Shown here: in pieces, positions 46,655-57,556 of the stretch
Numbering within the stretch: the first letter of the stretch is position 1
Layout of the letters: each line of letters starts with the position of its first letter
DNA from: Triatoma infestans
Taxonomy: Eukaryota; Arthropoda; Insecta; Hemiptera; Reduviidae
Reading direction: 5' to 3'
DNA length: 64,000 nt
NCBI GenBank assembly: GCA_011037195.1
Contig: JAAEAF010003512.1
Location: forward strand, 62,001 to 126,000
Notes under the pieces: generated by a model
Told to the model about the DNA's origin: nothing
Database searches by the model: none
What the model saw: the letters and a program-made list of their open reading frames with translations, nothing else
Program-made: the position numbers and the translations under genes

Positions 46655-47640
46655 CAATTTGGTGTGGAACTCTCACACAACTTCCTGTTACTTTGGTTTA
46701 CGTAGGTCTATAATTGACTGATTCCCTTCATATTTAAATTCTTACTAGATGTTTAATTCTCTTCACTGTCATACCAATGGCAGAATTAAACTTAATAAAA
46801 CTAGTTGTTGTGGTGATTGGTTCCGCAGAGCTGGAAAGCATCAGAGACATTTTCCGTGGTACAAAAACGAAGCAGGCTACCACGAAAAATGTCTCTGATG
46901 TTAATAAAACTACTTTGAGGAAAGCTTAATATCCAAAAACCACCCTTTAAATGAACATTCTCAAAAGAATGTTACAAGCCAAAGTGATAGGTCTAGATAT
47001 GTATTGTGTGTCCAACAAATTTAATGAAATCTATCAGTGTTTTAATGGAGAAATTCGCAGAAAAACTGAAGAAACTGTTCAGTAATTCAGTAAAAACACA
47101 CTTCCGGTCAACCGATTTTTTTTCAAACGCGCAATTTTGGTAACGTATTTAATTTTCATTAATATTAAGTGATTGATCTGTATAATGAAATTTAAAATAG
47201 CACTTTAGAGGAAAGTATAACCCACCGTTCCCATAAAAGCCACCTTAAATGAATTTTTATAAAGAAAACATTTCAAACAAAAAGTGTAGCTCTTTAAGAT
47301 ATGGTAGTTTAATATACCAAGTTTAAACAAAATTACTTTAATTCAATTACTTTAAATCAATTCAACGGTTTGAAAAAATTACTTTGAGCCGTTTTAGAGA
47401 AATCACAAAAAACTGGAAATTCCATTCAGTAAAGTTGTACTTCCGGTTGAGAAATTTTGACAGATAGCTTCCTGTCGATCCTATGATAACTAAACGGAAT
47501 GTCAAATTTGAACTTTCTGCGAATTTTCCGTTTTTTCATTATGCTGTTCACACACACGGATAGACAATTTTCTAAAAACCATGTCATTGATTTGACACGA
47601 CCTCAATACCTCGTCCTACAGTAGTAACAGAAAGTAATTA
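46655..47640 (-). repeat. Family A repeat, inverted, near full length, with a 97 bp insertion
   Basis: Begins 'ccaatttggtgtggaactct' and 'cacacaacttcctgttac' (3' terminus). It passes through 'aaatgaacattctc', 'aaaacacacttccggtcaac', a second module set, 'ctaaacggaatgtcaaattt' and 'cacacacggatagacaattt', and ends with 'tacagtagtaacagaaagta' (5' terminus). Interrupted at 46804-46900 by repeat family B. Confidence 0.75.
46804..46900 (-). mobile_element. 97 bp family B insertion with 12 bp TSD and long hairpin
   Basis: The 12 bp TTAATAAAACTA occurs on both sides (46792-46803 and 46901-46912). Inside, arms at 46839-46861 and 46878-46900 are reverse complements over 23 bp with one mismatch, around a 16 bp loop. 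The first 35 bp ('ttgtggtgattggttccgca', 'gagctggaaagcatcag') match the ends of the family B copies at 11590 and 60685. Confidence 0.8.
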
Positions 47641-48339
47641 ATTTAAGCAGGCTAATAACTATGGTAACACTCCTAACATAGATAAGAAACATTTACAAGA
47701 TTTAGCCCTATCACCTTAAATATAATATTAGCCTTAACTTTAAAATGAAGTAATAAGTTTTGCCTAGGGCTGACAGAGGATGCAGCCAACAATATAGTTC
47801 CATTCAGGTAAACATTATTCCTTAGAAAACTGCTACTACAGCTCCCCCCACCTCTTTATAACAAATACGAAAGCCAACTTCCAATTTTGAGCAAAGTTTG
47901 ACTTTTGTAACAATCAAGAGAATTTCGTGTGGAATGTTTCGCAATAGATGTTTGTGTCAATTAAATAATTGATGGCATTTATTTTATATATAAATTAATA
48001 AATATTAAAAAAAATCGAAACATCGAGACCAAACGCAAATGATTTTCTTTTTGCCCCCAATTTGTTTTTTCATTGGCACTTAGAGAGTTCGTCATGTGTG
48101 CCACATCCTGGCTGTGGAACATCTGAGCTGCACACTTCACTTCGCCACTCCTCATTGTGACAATATAAATACATGCTTTTGGTGGGAAGGACTGGTGTCT
48201 GATCCGTGTGAACTGATATCTAGCGGGAACCCGACTAATCTAAAACAGTCTCTTGTTCCTCACTCTCTCTCGCTCTCTCTCTATATATATAGTTCTGCTA
48301 CGTAATATCACGTCCAACGATATTTTTGCCATACGAATC
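47641..48339. other. Unassigned intronic stretch
   Basis: Contains a CT/TA simple repeat at about 48262-48292. No gene or element recognised. Confidence 0.4.
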
Positions 48340-49710
48340 ATATTTATTTTTTACTTTCTCTTACTGCTGTAAGTGGAAGTGTTCCCCGTTCTTGTCCAAT
48401 TTTTTAAATCAGTTTTCGCCGGAAATACGTGTTTTGAAGTCGCCTGTGCTGATTATGTATTTAGCGAATGGTCTGTTTGTGTGCGTGCAACAGAATATCC
48501 CAAAAACGAAAAGTAGCAGGAAGCTCAGACTTAGTATTCCGTTTAGGTACTATCATCTCATCAGATCCGTTTAGATAGCATCATCTCATCAGATCCGTTT
48601 AGATAGTATCATCTCGTCAGATCCGTTTAGATAGTATCATCTCATCAGATCCGTTTAGATAGTATCATCTCATCAGATCCGCTTCGATAGTATCGTCTCA
48701 TCAGATCCGTTTAGATAGTATCATCTCATCAGATCCGTTTAGATAGTATCATCTCATCAGATCCGTTTAGATAGTATCATCTCATCAGATCCGTTTAGAT
48801 AGTATCATCTCATAAGATCCGTTTAGATAGTATCATCTCATCAGATCCGCTTAGATAGTATCATCTCATCAGATCGTTTTAGAAGTATTCATCTCATCAG
48901 ATCCGTTTAGAATGAGTATCTCTCATCAATCCGTTTAGATAGTATCATCTCATCAGATCCCGTTAGATAGTATCATCTCATCAGATCCCGTTTAGATAGT
49001 ATCATCTCATCATATCCGTTTAGATAGTATCAGCTCATCAGATCCGTTTTAGAAGTATCCAATCTTCTCGCCGATCTCTTAGATAGTATCATCTCATCAG
49101 ATCCGCTTAGATAGTATCATCTCATCAGATCCGTTTAGATAGTATCATCTCATCAGATCCGTTTAGATAGTATCATCTCATCAGATCCGTTTAGATAGTA
49201 TCATCTCATCAGATCCGTTTAGATAGTATCATCTCATCAGATCCGTTTAGATAGTATCATCTCATCAGATCCGTTTAGATACTATCAATCCATCAATCGC
49301 AAGTGCAAATTTACTGAATGGTTTTTCACTTTTTCGTAATTTTCTCTAAAATGTCTTTCTGTACACATAGTCCTATCCCGGGGAGATTGATTTTTTGGGG
49401 GCCTGGGGGCCCAATTATGCATTCTTTTAAAGTATCACTTCTGTATAATTTATGGTTTTACCAGCTACATACACATTGGGAGAATAGACAGAATTCCAAA
49501 TTTGAAGGAAATCGCTTAACCGGAAGTGCGCCTTTATAAAATAGGTTTTTGAGTTTTTTGGAATTTTCTGAAAAAACATCTGTAACGATTTCCTGTGAAG
49601 TTGGTTATATGCTGACTGCACAGCATAAAAACGTATTACTTTGATATGGAACATTTTTCCAAACAAAATTATTTTGGACAGTTGTGCGGAATTTGAGGCG
49701 TTAATTTCAA
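48340..49710 (+). repeat. Family A repeat expanded by an internal minisatellite
   Basis: The 5' terminus 'tactttctcttactgctg' with the small hairpin 'cttactgctgtaag' (48360-48373) is followed by 'cgccggaaatacgtgttttg', 'gcgaatggtctgtttgtgtg' and 'agcaggaagctcagacttag'. At 48541 the normal sequence turns into a tandem array, and family A resumes at about 49300 with 'gcaagtgcaaatttactgaa' through the second-variant module to about 49710. Confidence 0.75.
48541..49300 (+). repeat. 28 bp minisatellite, about 27 units
   Basis: The unit is 28 bp, beginning 'gtttagatagtatcatctca' and ending 'tcagatcc'. Many units are identical. A degraded stretch with indels lies at about 48875-48930 and another at 49035-49085. 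The first and last units ('gtttaggtac', 'gtttagatac') are closest to unduplicated family A sequence, so the array arose inside the element. No spacers of variable sequence are present. Confidence 0.95.
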
Positions 49711-49839
49711 AGTTTATATGTACTTAGTTTATATACTTGCACGGAGGTATTTTGTTCATATATATACATGAAGATATTTCGTTATACTTACATGCAGATA
49801 TTTCCTTCATATATGAGTAACGTAATGCAGACTACTCGC

Positions 49840-49935
49840 TAAAAACTTTTTTTTTTTAATTTTAGGGAAATATTCCACTCTAAATTCATTTTGTAAATTT
49901 GATACGACCAATACTTCCTCTTTAGCAGTAAGAGA
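49840..49935 (-). repeat. Family A, 5' end fragment, inverted
   Basis: 'aaatttgatacgaccaatac' and 'ttcctctttagcagtaagag' mark the 5' terminus. It abuts the next copy head to tail. Confidence 0.6.
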
Positions 49936-49942
49936 AATAAAA

Positions 49943-51008
49943 AAATCTGATTTGAAACACTCACACGAGTTTCTCTCACTGCAGTTTATAGAGTTATAAG
50001 TGACAAATTTTTTCCAAATTGATATTTTGTGAATACGCGGATGGGTTCGCAGTGCTGGATAACATCTGGTAATTTAGCCGTCGTAGCATGCATATTTAAA
50101 GTTTTCTTGGACGGTTTCGGATTTTCATCCATCGTCAGAGTAAATTCACCAAGTTTATATAGAGAGTTCACTTCAACTCAACACAATGTTTTTGTTAGGC
50201 TTTTACTTGTTGGTTGTTTATATATGGGGAGGTTATCAGGTACGATGGATGAAATCCAAAAACCGGTCAGGAAAACTATAAATATGCAAGCTACGACCGA
50301 TAAAATACCAATTTTTTGCTAAATGTTTATTTGTCTTCAATCGTAAGAATCTAGACTTAATAAAATTACTTCTTTGAGGAAAATCTCCCCCTTTCACTTT
50401 TTCAAATGATCTTTCTCGGAAGAAAGTTTCAAACAAAAGTGATAGGTCTCTGTATTCATAGTTAGTGTAACAAATTTTATGAAATCTCAAACTCGCAATT
50501 TGGTTGTTTTAATTCTAATTTTAAATTATTTAAATCCTAGAATTGTATAATAAAAACAAAATGCATTTTGGAGGAAACATACTCCCATCACACAAAAACC
50601 GCCGTACAATTTTTCATAGAGAAACATTTTAAACAAACTTTATAGCTCCCCTTATGTGTGCAGATGATATACCAAGTTTAATGAAAATCGTTGGAGTCGT
50701 TTTCGAGAAAATGCCAAAAAACTGGAAAATTCCATTCAATAAAGTGGTACTTCCGGTTGTAGAATTTTGACAGATAACTTACTGCCAGATCCCGTAGTGA
50801 TACCTAAACGGATTGTCAGTTTGAGGTATGCTATTCGTATACATGAACTTACTGAACACATACACGGGGACACACAGAGACCATTTTCTAAAAATCACTT
50901 TTTTGGATTCAGGGAACACCTAACGTACATATATTTCCGGTGAAAACTCTAAATCGAAAATTTGATAAGATCACAATTACTTACACTTACAGCAGTGAGA
51001 GAAAGTAA
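49943..51008 (-). repeat. Family A repeat, full-length inverted copy
   Basis: From the 3' terminus 'aaaatctgatttgaaacact' and 'cacacgagtttctctcac' to the 5' terminus 'tacagcagtgagagaaagta', 1066 bp. Internal landmarks are all present: 'gaaagtttcaaacaaaagtg', 'gtggtacttccggttg', 'cctaaacggattgtcag', 'cacacagagaccattttct', 'catatatttccggtgaaaac'. With 5660-6632 it is the best reference copy. No long ORF on either strand. Confidence 0.8.
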
Positions 51009-51261
51009 AAATTAGATAAAGTAATAAGATGGTGCACCCGAAAACTTATAATGATTAACATAAAATGAGTTAATCATTTAAACACAAAAAAACCTATACG
51101 ATATTATTTTACTTAAAATTTGTCCTAATTTTGATGTCACTGACTTGACCGTTATTCTACTCGATGTTTAAGATTTATAATTAATAGATAACTCCGCTAA
51201 GAAAATGGCCGATTGAACTAACGGTATTTTTTCTTTAAATTAAATTTTAGTAGATTAAATT

Positions 51262-51420
51262 TTCATCAGAGACATTTTCCGTGGTAGCCTGCTTCATTTT
51301 GTGGTCATCGACCGGTTTCGGGCGTTCGCCCATTTTCAGGATGCGTTCTTCAGACAGTGTGCCAACACAGACTCGTACAGAGACTTAGTTTCACACTAAC
51401 TCTCTGATACTAGATTAAAT
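51262..51420 (-). mobile_element. Family B element with hammerhead-like core
   Basis: Minus-strand reading gives 'cagagagttagtgtgaaact', 'gagtctgtgttggc', 'gaagaacgcatcctgaaaat', then 'gggcgaacgccc' and 'gaaaccggtcgatgacc', ending with 'gaagcaggctaccacgg' and 'gtctctgatg'. The 'ctgaaaa', GGGC-GAAC-GCCC stem and GAAAC run in hammerhead order, with one change from CUGANGA. This is the longest copy of the family here. Confidence 0.65.
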
Positions 51421-52055
51421 TTGATTTAATTTATAGTGTCTATAAGGTTTTGCATGTAGTTAATACTATTTATGCGGACCACATTAATAACACTAGAAAT
51501 ATCCTTGACTCATTGTTATTAAATAATAATTAATGTGGCAAATCACGTGAAAATACTACACACACAGCACACATTAAATATCAGTGTTAAATAACGTGTG
51601 TACTGTATCAGCTGGTAATTATCCCCACTCTCTCTTAATTGGTCCTCCTACCAATGCCATCTAAACTGTTTAGTACAACTGTTTATATTGTTTCTAAATA
51701 TCCTGTTCGCAATACAACACCTGATAACTAACAGCTGGTAGATTGGAAAATTGTTATGGTCCGTTGAGTGTTTGATGAATAATCAAAATAGTAAGGAACA
51801 AGAAAAAAACAAAATTACGTAATCGTTTGGTGGAAATTGCTTTCGATTTCTACAATTCTGGAATGCTAGTTGTCTTTAAGAAAACCATTTTGTTTTATAT
51901 CTCCAGCGTATTAATGTCAAATGACAGTCAAGTAATTTGATTTAGACGTTATTTTACAGACACACCCCAACCTTCTTCTACAGCGTTCTATGTAGAGTAT
52001 AGCAAATTCTCAAAAAGAATCGTATTATTATACAATAGATACTCCTTTAACTATG
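51421..52055. other. Unassigned intronic stretch
   Basis: AT-rich, with no recognised feature. Confidence 0.4.
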
Positions 52056-52391
52056 TTTTATTGTTTTGACACGGTTTCGGACAATAATCTGTAAATTAGA
52101 ATTACTGCTGTTTTTCTGAAAAGTTTTTCCGTTTTTCAATTTTCTTGAAAATAAGTGATTTTCTTTCCCTCTAAATTTAGTTTTTCCGGAACAATGTTTC
52201 GTATAAAATTTATACTGTTTCGTATTTATTTTATTGTTTTATTGTTTTGACACGGTTTCGGACAATAATCTGTAATTTGGAATTACTGCTGTTTTTCTGA
52301 AAAGTTTTTCCGTTTTTCAATTTTCTTGAAAATAAGTGATTTTCTTTCTCTTTAAATTTAGTTTTTCCGGAACAATGTTTCGTATAAAATT
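52056..52391 (+). repeat. Tandem duplication, period 181 bp, of a family A segment
   Basis: 52056-52210 and 52237-52391 are nearly identical ('gacacggtttcggacaataa', 'ctgctgtttttctgaaaag', 'ttgaaaataagtgatttt', 'ccggaacaatgtttcgtat'), separated by about 26 bp. Both copies carry mid-element family A landmarks. The few differences suggest a fairly recent duplication. Confidence 0.88.
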
Positions 52392-52559
52392 AGTTTCATA
52401 AATCATTCAGCGTTACAAGTAAAAAAAAAATTGGTTTGATTTCGAAAAAATATTGAGAATTCGCTTAACTGTTTTTTTAAGCTTGGAATTATAGCCAGCC
52501 ACTTAATAAATCTCAATAATACATAAAGAAGAGAATCGCAAATTGCAATGAAATGGCCT

Positions 52560-53140
52560 TCGGCAAGAACAAATATTACATGTTCGTAGGAACCCTCAAA
52601 ATTCAATTTTCCTGTAAAATGTTTCAAATAAAAATAAAGTATTATGCGGAATTGAAAGACAATTGTTGAAGCGTTTCCGAGAAAGATCTTGTAGGGACAC
52701 GTACTTCCGTTTTCCACACACCCACATTCAAAGAGAGTGAAATTTATCAATCGCTAGAAACATTTCAAAACAGTGCTTTTGTCTCATATCATATATCGAT
52801 TTTATATGCACTACCAGATTTAAGGAAAATCTTTAGAACCTTTTTTGAGAAAATTTGTCACAAATTAAAAATGTTATTGTGTAAACTGGAGTATGTCACT
52901 TCCGGTTAACCGATTTTCTGCCATTTTGATATTTATTAAACATATTTCTGAATTTTCGACTGCATGGTATTCTGTAAATGCTCTTTAAAGGTTGAAGTGA
53001 AGACTTCCTCCCCGAAGAAGAGGATGTTATGCGAATTTTATAGCGACTCTTTTGGAGTCATTTTTTGAGAAAATGAAAAAGGGAAACTGAAAACTTGGAA
53101 AATTTGACTACTCACAATACTTACTCTTACACCAGTAAGA
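52560..53140 (-). repeat. Family A repeat, inverted, rearranged
   Basis: 'tcctgtaaaatgtttcaaat', 'ggaaaatctttagaacct', 'gtcacttccggttaaccgat', and the 5' terminus 'ctcacaatacttactctta' with 'caccagtaagaac' near 53140. Module order suggests two overlapping copies. Confidence 0.6.
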
Positions 53141-53689
53141 ACAACTAACAAGGACATCACATCAGATTTAGAATTCGGCCAAGTAAGGAAGATATTATAG
53201 TGATAATTAGATTTTGATGAAGAGGTAATCACATATGGATTGTTCACCTTGAATCGTACATTCTCGCTTTTATTCATGCTCACGACATTGTTTGTGGGGA
53301 AGGGGGGATTGAACAAAAAATATATCTATATCACGCAACTGTTAAATATTTTTGCGTTCATTCCGTCCATTTAGCTGAGCAGATTGAAAACAGGAAAAAA
53401 TCTTGAAAGAATAAAAAACTAAATAACAACCTGTAGAGATTTGAACTGTTAAGAGTTATGATTGGTTGTAGCGGTTAGTGAAATTAAGTGTAGATCTCAT
53501 ATTAAAGACAGGCTACACCTGCTGTTATTTAGTTATTAGACTGGCCACTAGACTCAGTACCAAACTAATTATTATTAATAGTATAGAGAGGTTATTTGCA
53601 TACAGATTTTTTTTTTTTTTTAATCATTAAATATGTATTAAAGAGTTTATTGAACTAGAGTAAGTTAACATTATACAGGGTCACAAACC

Positions 53690-54310
53690 TTGAAAATGTT
53701 CAGGCTACTTTTTCTGATGACATATTATACTTTGACTGGTTGCATGATATACCAGTCTAGAATAGTCAGAGAGGGGTGACGAGATGCTGCCGTAGGGAAC
53801 TATATGCCATTACTCAGATCTACCTTTTTACCAGAATTTGAAAACTTTAAGGCAGAGATAGACTAGCGGCGGAGATAAACGTTTGGAAAATGCCATCGTA
53901 AATGCTTAAAGAAATTTTGCTGATTGGGAAGTAGGCAGTCCATAGATAGCTTCGTGCAAATCTGCAACCAACAGATCTTAGCCGGGAACAATTCTCTGCC
54001 AGTCAGATCGACCCTGTGATTTAAGCCTGCGAATGGTGATGTTTTCTCAAAGGGACTTTAATAGATTCTGCGGAACATGTGATGAAGAAGCTGAGTCTAG
54101 ATCCGTAGCGTCTTTAGATGAACAAATTCCAAAATACATCCTTGTGGGCAACGCTAAGTTCAAGGAGGTTTCAGAAGCCTGAGGGCGATCCTACCTAGAA
54201 CGGTTGCATGACAAACTATTTCTGAAACAAATAGTCCTGGAAGGGTTACTAAATGATGCGGAAAATCTTAACCTAGGCATCAATAGGGCACAGATGATAA
54301 AGTGATTTTT
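53690..54310 (+). other. Possible decayed LINE remnant
   Basis: A plus-strand reading near 54060 gives 'FNRFCGTCDEEAES', recalling the start of the Cys-His tail of LINE ORF2, followed by 'LLNDAENLNLGINRAQMIK'. The histidine and last cysteine are not in place. It is mainly a compositional impression; other explanations are open. Confidence 0.25.
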
Positions 54311-54667
54311 AAAGATACAGTGCACAATTTGCCATTCTATCAAAACAAAAGTCCTGCAGTTGGGGAAACAAAAAGGATTCCCTTTTTCTTGAAGTCTTGC
54401 GATTAATTCTTGGCAGGTCCTCTCATTCTGGCAGAGTCTTTCCACATAATCTTTTTTTCTCTCCGTTCCATAAATCAACATTCATTCCACTTTCGTTATG
54501 TCCGCTCCAAAAAATTGTAATGATTTGATCCATTTCTACCAATACGGATTATATAAATATTCTGCAAATATTGAAACATTGGAGCTTGCAAAAACTTCTT
54601 GAGGTTCATTCCCTTCAAATTCTGGTTACACCTTTATGATCTTTTAGGTTCCCGCCATTTTCATGAA

Positions 54668-54867
54668 AAACACTTGGGTTTCCGGGTTGAGACCGCGTCA
54701 GTGGGACTGATAGAAACCGATGTTTTGCCCCATATTGCAATTAGCATCTTCGGAGACATTTACACCTTGAAAGCTAATGGAGTCTGAAGAGGCTCATTGC
54801 AATATGGGGGAAATGTCGGTTTCTAGCAAACCACTGACGTGGTCTCAACCCGGAAACTCAAGTGTTT
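54668..54867. repeat. 200 bp foldback element
   Basis: The left arm (54668-54742) and right arm (54793-54867) are reverse complements over about 75 bp. Each starts from the outside with 'aaacacttg', then 'tttccgggttgagacc', 'gtcagtgg', 'agaaaccga' and 'cccatattgcaa'. The 50 bp loop is unrelated. Total length and structure fit a MITE-like foldback. No clear target-site duplication was seen. A decayed relative lies at 22356-22515. Confidence 0.85.
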
Positions 54868-55329
54868 ACACCTAAAAGTCTCCAGCAATTTTCTATGTTC
54901 TTATTTCAGAATCACCTTGCTAAATGACTTTGAATTATATAGTGCAAACTAATAAAAAGAAAATGCGATTTGAATTTGTGAACGGCGAATGATTCTTTGA
55001 ACAGATTATGACATGTGCCAGATTATACTTTATTGTGTGGCTCAATAAGACAATCTGATTATATTTTTTCAATATTGACACATTGAAGCAAGGAAAAAAC
55101 ATGTCAAGAAATGTGGCGTCGCTTGAATGGTTTATCCTTGAATTGTTATCTCGGAGTAAGTTTATAAATATTTTTGCATGCATTATAACAGTGATATCTT
55201 TTGGCCAAGGCTTACTGGATATTAATCTTTAAAGCTATCGAAATGTATGTATTGTTTTTTTCATTTTGAAAATCTAGATGGAATCAATTTGGAAAATCCA
55301 AATGAAAGATTATCAATCGGTCATTGGCG
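54868..55329. other. Unassigned intronic stretch
   Basis: No coding region or repeat recognised. Confidence 0.4.
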
Positions 55330-55850
55330 TCTTCTTTTGACAGTCGGTCAACAATCTTGCAGGCCAAAAATGGAACTGCTTCAACACCTTTTACACCTTT
55401 GTTTTAGAACCTATGTTTTAGGTACCAAATCCTTGTGCGCCCTGTCCAATAGCCTTATTCAGAACGTACATCAGATATTAGATGGAGGACCAGCGTCTTC
55501 AGTGGTGGCAGGGAACACCAGGACAGAGGCATGTTATCAAGAACATTCGCCTAAATTTACTAGGAACCTACTTAACCATGGCCGAAAGGGTATAAGGGTA
55601 ATTATAGGTCTACTGATATGGCATTGTAGGCTTAAAAAAGCACATGCACCAGCTTACAGGGGACGTGATGTGTCTATTATGTAAGGTGGAAGAAGAAACC
55701 TCTGTACACATTCTTAGTGAATGCGTGATGACGATAAGGTTTCTACAGTTGGGAGCAAGTAATCCCGAAGTCACGGAGCTTTATAACAGAGCCACTTTCA
55801 GGACTGCTAGGCATGCTTGAAAGGAACGAAGCTGGAAGACATGCTATAAC
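55330..55850 (+). pseudogene. LINE ORF2 C-terminal remnant (RNase H end and Cys-His tail)
   Basis: The plus-strand frame contains 'LCALSNSLIQNVHQ', like the DSQAALxALSN segment of LINE RNase H. 'LNHGRKGIRVIIGLLIWHCR' follows, the GLLTGH motif. A one-base shift then leads to 'GDVMCLLCKVEEETSVHILS' followed by EC, a C-x2-C-x8-H-x4-C tail with all four ligands kept. Further downstream 'FRTARHA' precedes a stop. No RT domain is present upstream. It is related to, but diverged from, the remnant at 45680-45990. Confidence 0.72.
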
Positions 55851-57309
55851 TATTGGGATCCTTAGAGTGTAGGGTCCTGCTAGAAAAGTGCTCTTTTGCT
55901 AATCTAATCGAATGCTTTGTCCAAGGTAAACCAATTCGCGCTCTATTTCAGCTCTCTAAATGCCGTTGGCTGACATCACTTTGTTATGTAATTAATCATA
56001 ATTTGAATTTTATAGCGAATTTGTCTCGTGATGTTTTGCATTTGGACGATTTTTAAAGGAGTTAAACTCAGGTTATGAGATTCTAGTGGTTTAGGACCAC
56101 GCTCAGATTTTACCACTGTTTTTTGCAACGCTAAAACTGACTGCTGATCGCAGAGTATTAGATGGAGATGTTCACAACTAGGCAACCGTGACCGAAAAAA
56201 GCAGTCCTTTACCCAGTACGAATCGACCGCTAAAAGTATCGCTGCTTGCCAAACAACGTAGAGTTGAATTGCACCTTAAATACTCAACTACTTTTTAGGG
56301 CGTTTATTAGTGGTATCGCGATACCTGCGTAGAATATAAATTTTGTAAAAAGTGCAGATATTGTGAGATTTATGTTTTTACCATTTTCGTCACCCGATCA
56401 CCATTTCCCTACTACTATTACACTGTTTTTAGTAACATTACCCGCCAAAGACGGATATATCTATTATTAAATAAATGAAACAATAAACATCATTGTATTA
56501 AAAGAAATAGCCTTATATTCCCATCATGATATCCACGTTTCCCACACGTTCCCTCTCATCTTCACCTAATTTCCTTGAATTTAACGGGTTCTATTTGTTC
56601 TCTAATCGATGACCTTGGATCTAGTTCGCACGAACCAAGGAGAATCTTGTTAAATATCTAAATAGTTCTCACAGACAATTATCTATTTATCTATTATTCC
56701 AATTGTTAATATTTTTTAAAATAGGAGAAAACTGATCATTAAAGGTTGGCTTAAGGCCTAATAAAACCATAACCTGTAAGTTAAGGTTCTTGTTTATATA
56801 TATATATATCTAGAAATGGAGGTTGTAAACGTCAAGAAAGGTTATCATGTATAAGGTTATTTAGATCACTAATTGCATAGAAAATTAGAAACTACAAGTA
56901 TAGAACTCAACCTCCTTAGTGGTTATCAATCACCACTAACCTGTCAACTTTCCTTTGGTTCTGTTCCCTTATTTGTGAGTTTGTTTTTTTTTTCAAGTAA
57001 ATCTATTCTTGTTACTCTTCATTTTGTATCTACCCGTACAACTTATCGACACCGACTTTCTTTACATTTTTCGAATGAAGGAATTAGGAAGGTAATATTG
57101 CTGCTATCATTTTACATCCCCCCCCCGGTTTCTCAAGATTTTTTCCGAAAATGCGCCCAACAATTTTACGTATAAAATTACGCCAACTATTACACGTATA
57201 AAATTATTTTTTCGTAATTTCTGCTGAAACAATGATCACAAGCTTTCCTCTAAAGTGCATGTGATACACAAAACAGAGCAGAATTGAATATATGTAAAAA
57301 ATAATAAGT
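55851..57309. other. Unassigned intronic stretch
   Basis: TA microsatellite at about 56796-56810 and a C run at about 57119-57126. The region 57085-57245 contains a weak family A-like module. No gene recognised. Confidence 0.35.
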
Positions 57310-57556
57310 TTGAAAGCGAAGAGATCAGCGCGCGCTGGACTCGCACGCAGAGATACTGGGTTCCAGTTTAGCACTGCTGCCTTTAGATTTTGTCTTCGTA
57401 CGACCTTCTACTGCTTATTGTCTGGTAATAGAAAGTATATGTGCAACCAAGACCCGGTTGCCAGAGACACTGTTTCAGAACCCGGTAGTGTACTGAGAAG
57501 ACACCGGGCGCTAATGACCATAGATGTTGAAGCACCTGACATTAAAAAAAAAAAGA
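57310..57556 (+). mobile_element. tRNA-derived SINE, decayed copy of the 3381-3655 family
   Basis: Shares 'ctgcctttagattttgtctt' (3381 copy: 'ctgcccttagattttttctt'), 'cactga/tactgagaag', 'caccgggcgctaatgaccat', 'agatgttgaagcacctgaca' and an A run at about 57543-57554. The B-box has decayed to 'gggttccagtt' and the A-box is hardly recognisable. Confidence 0.75.

Noticed and set aside
48541..49300. CRISPR-like array
   Set aside because: The units are contiguous 28 bp tandem copies with no unique spacers, in animal DNA and inside an interspersed repeat. It is a minisatellite.
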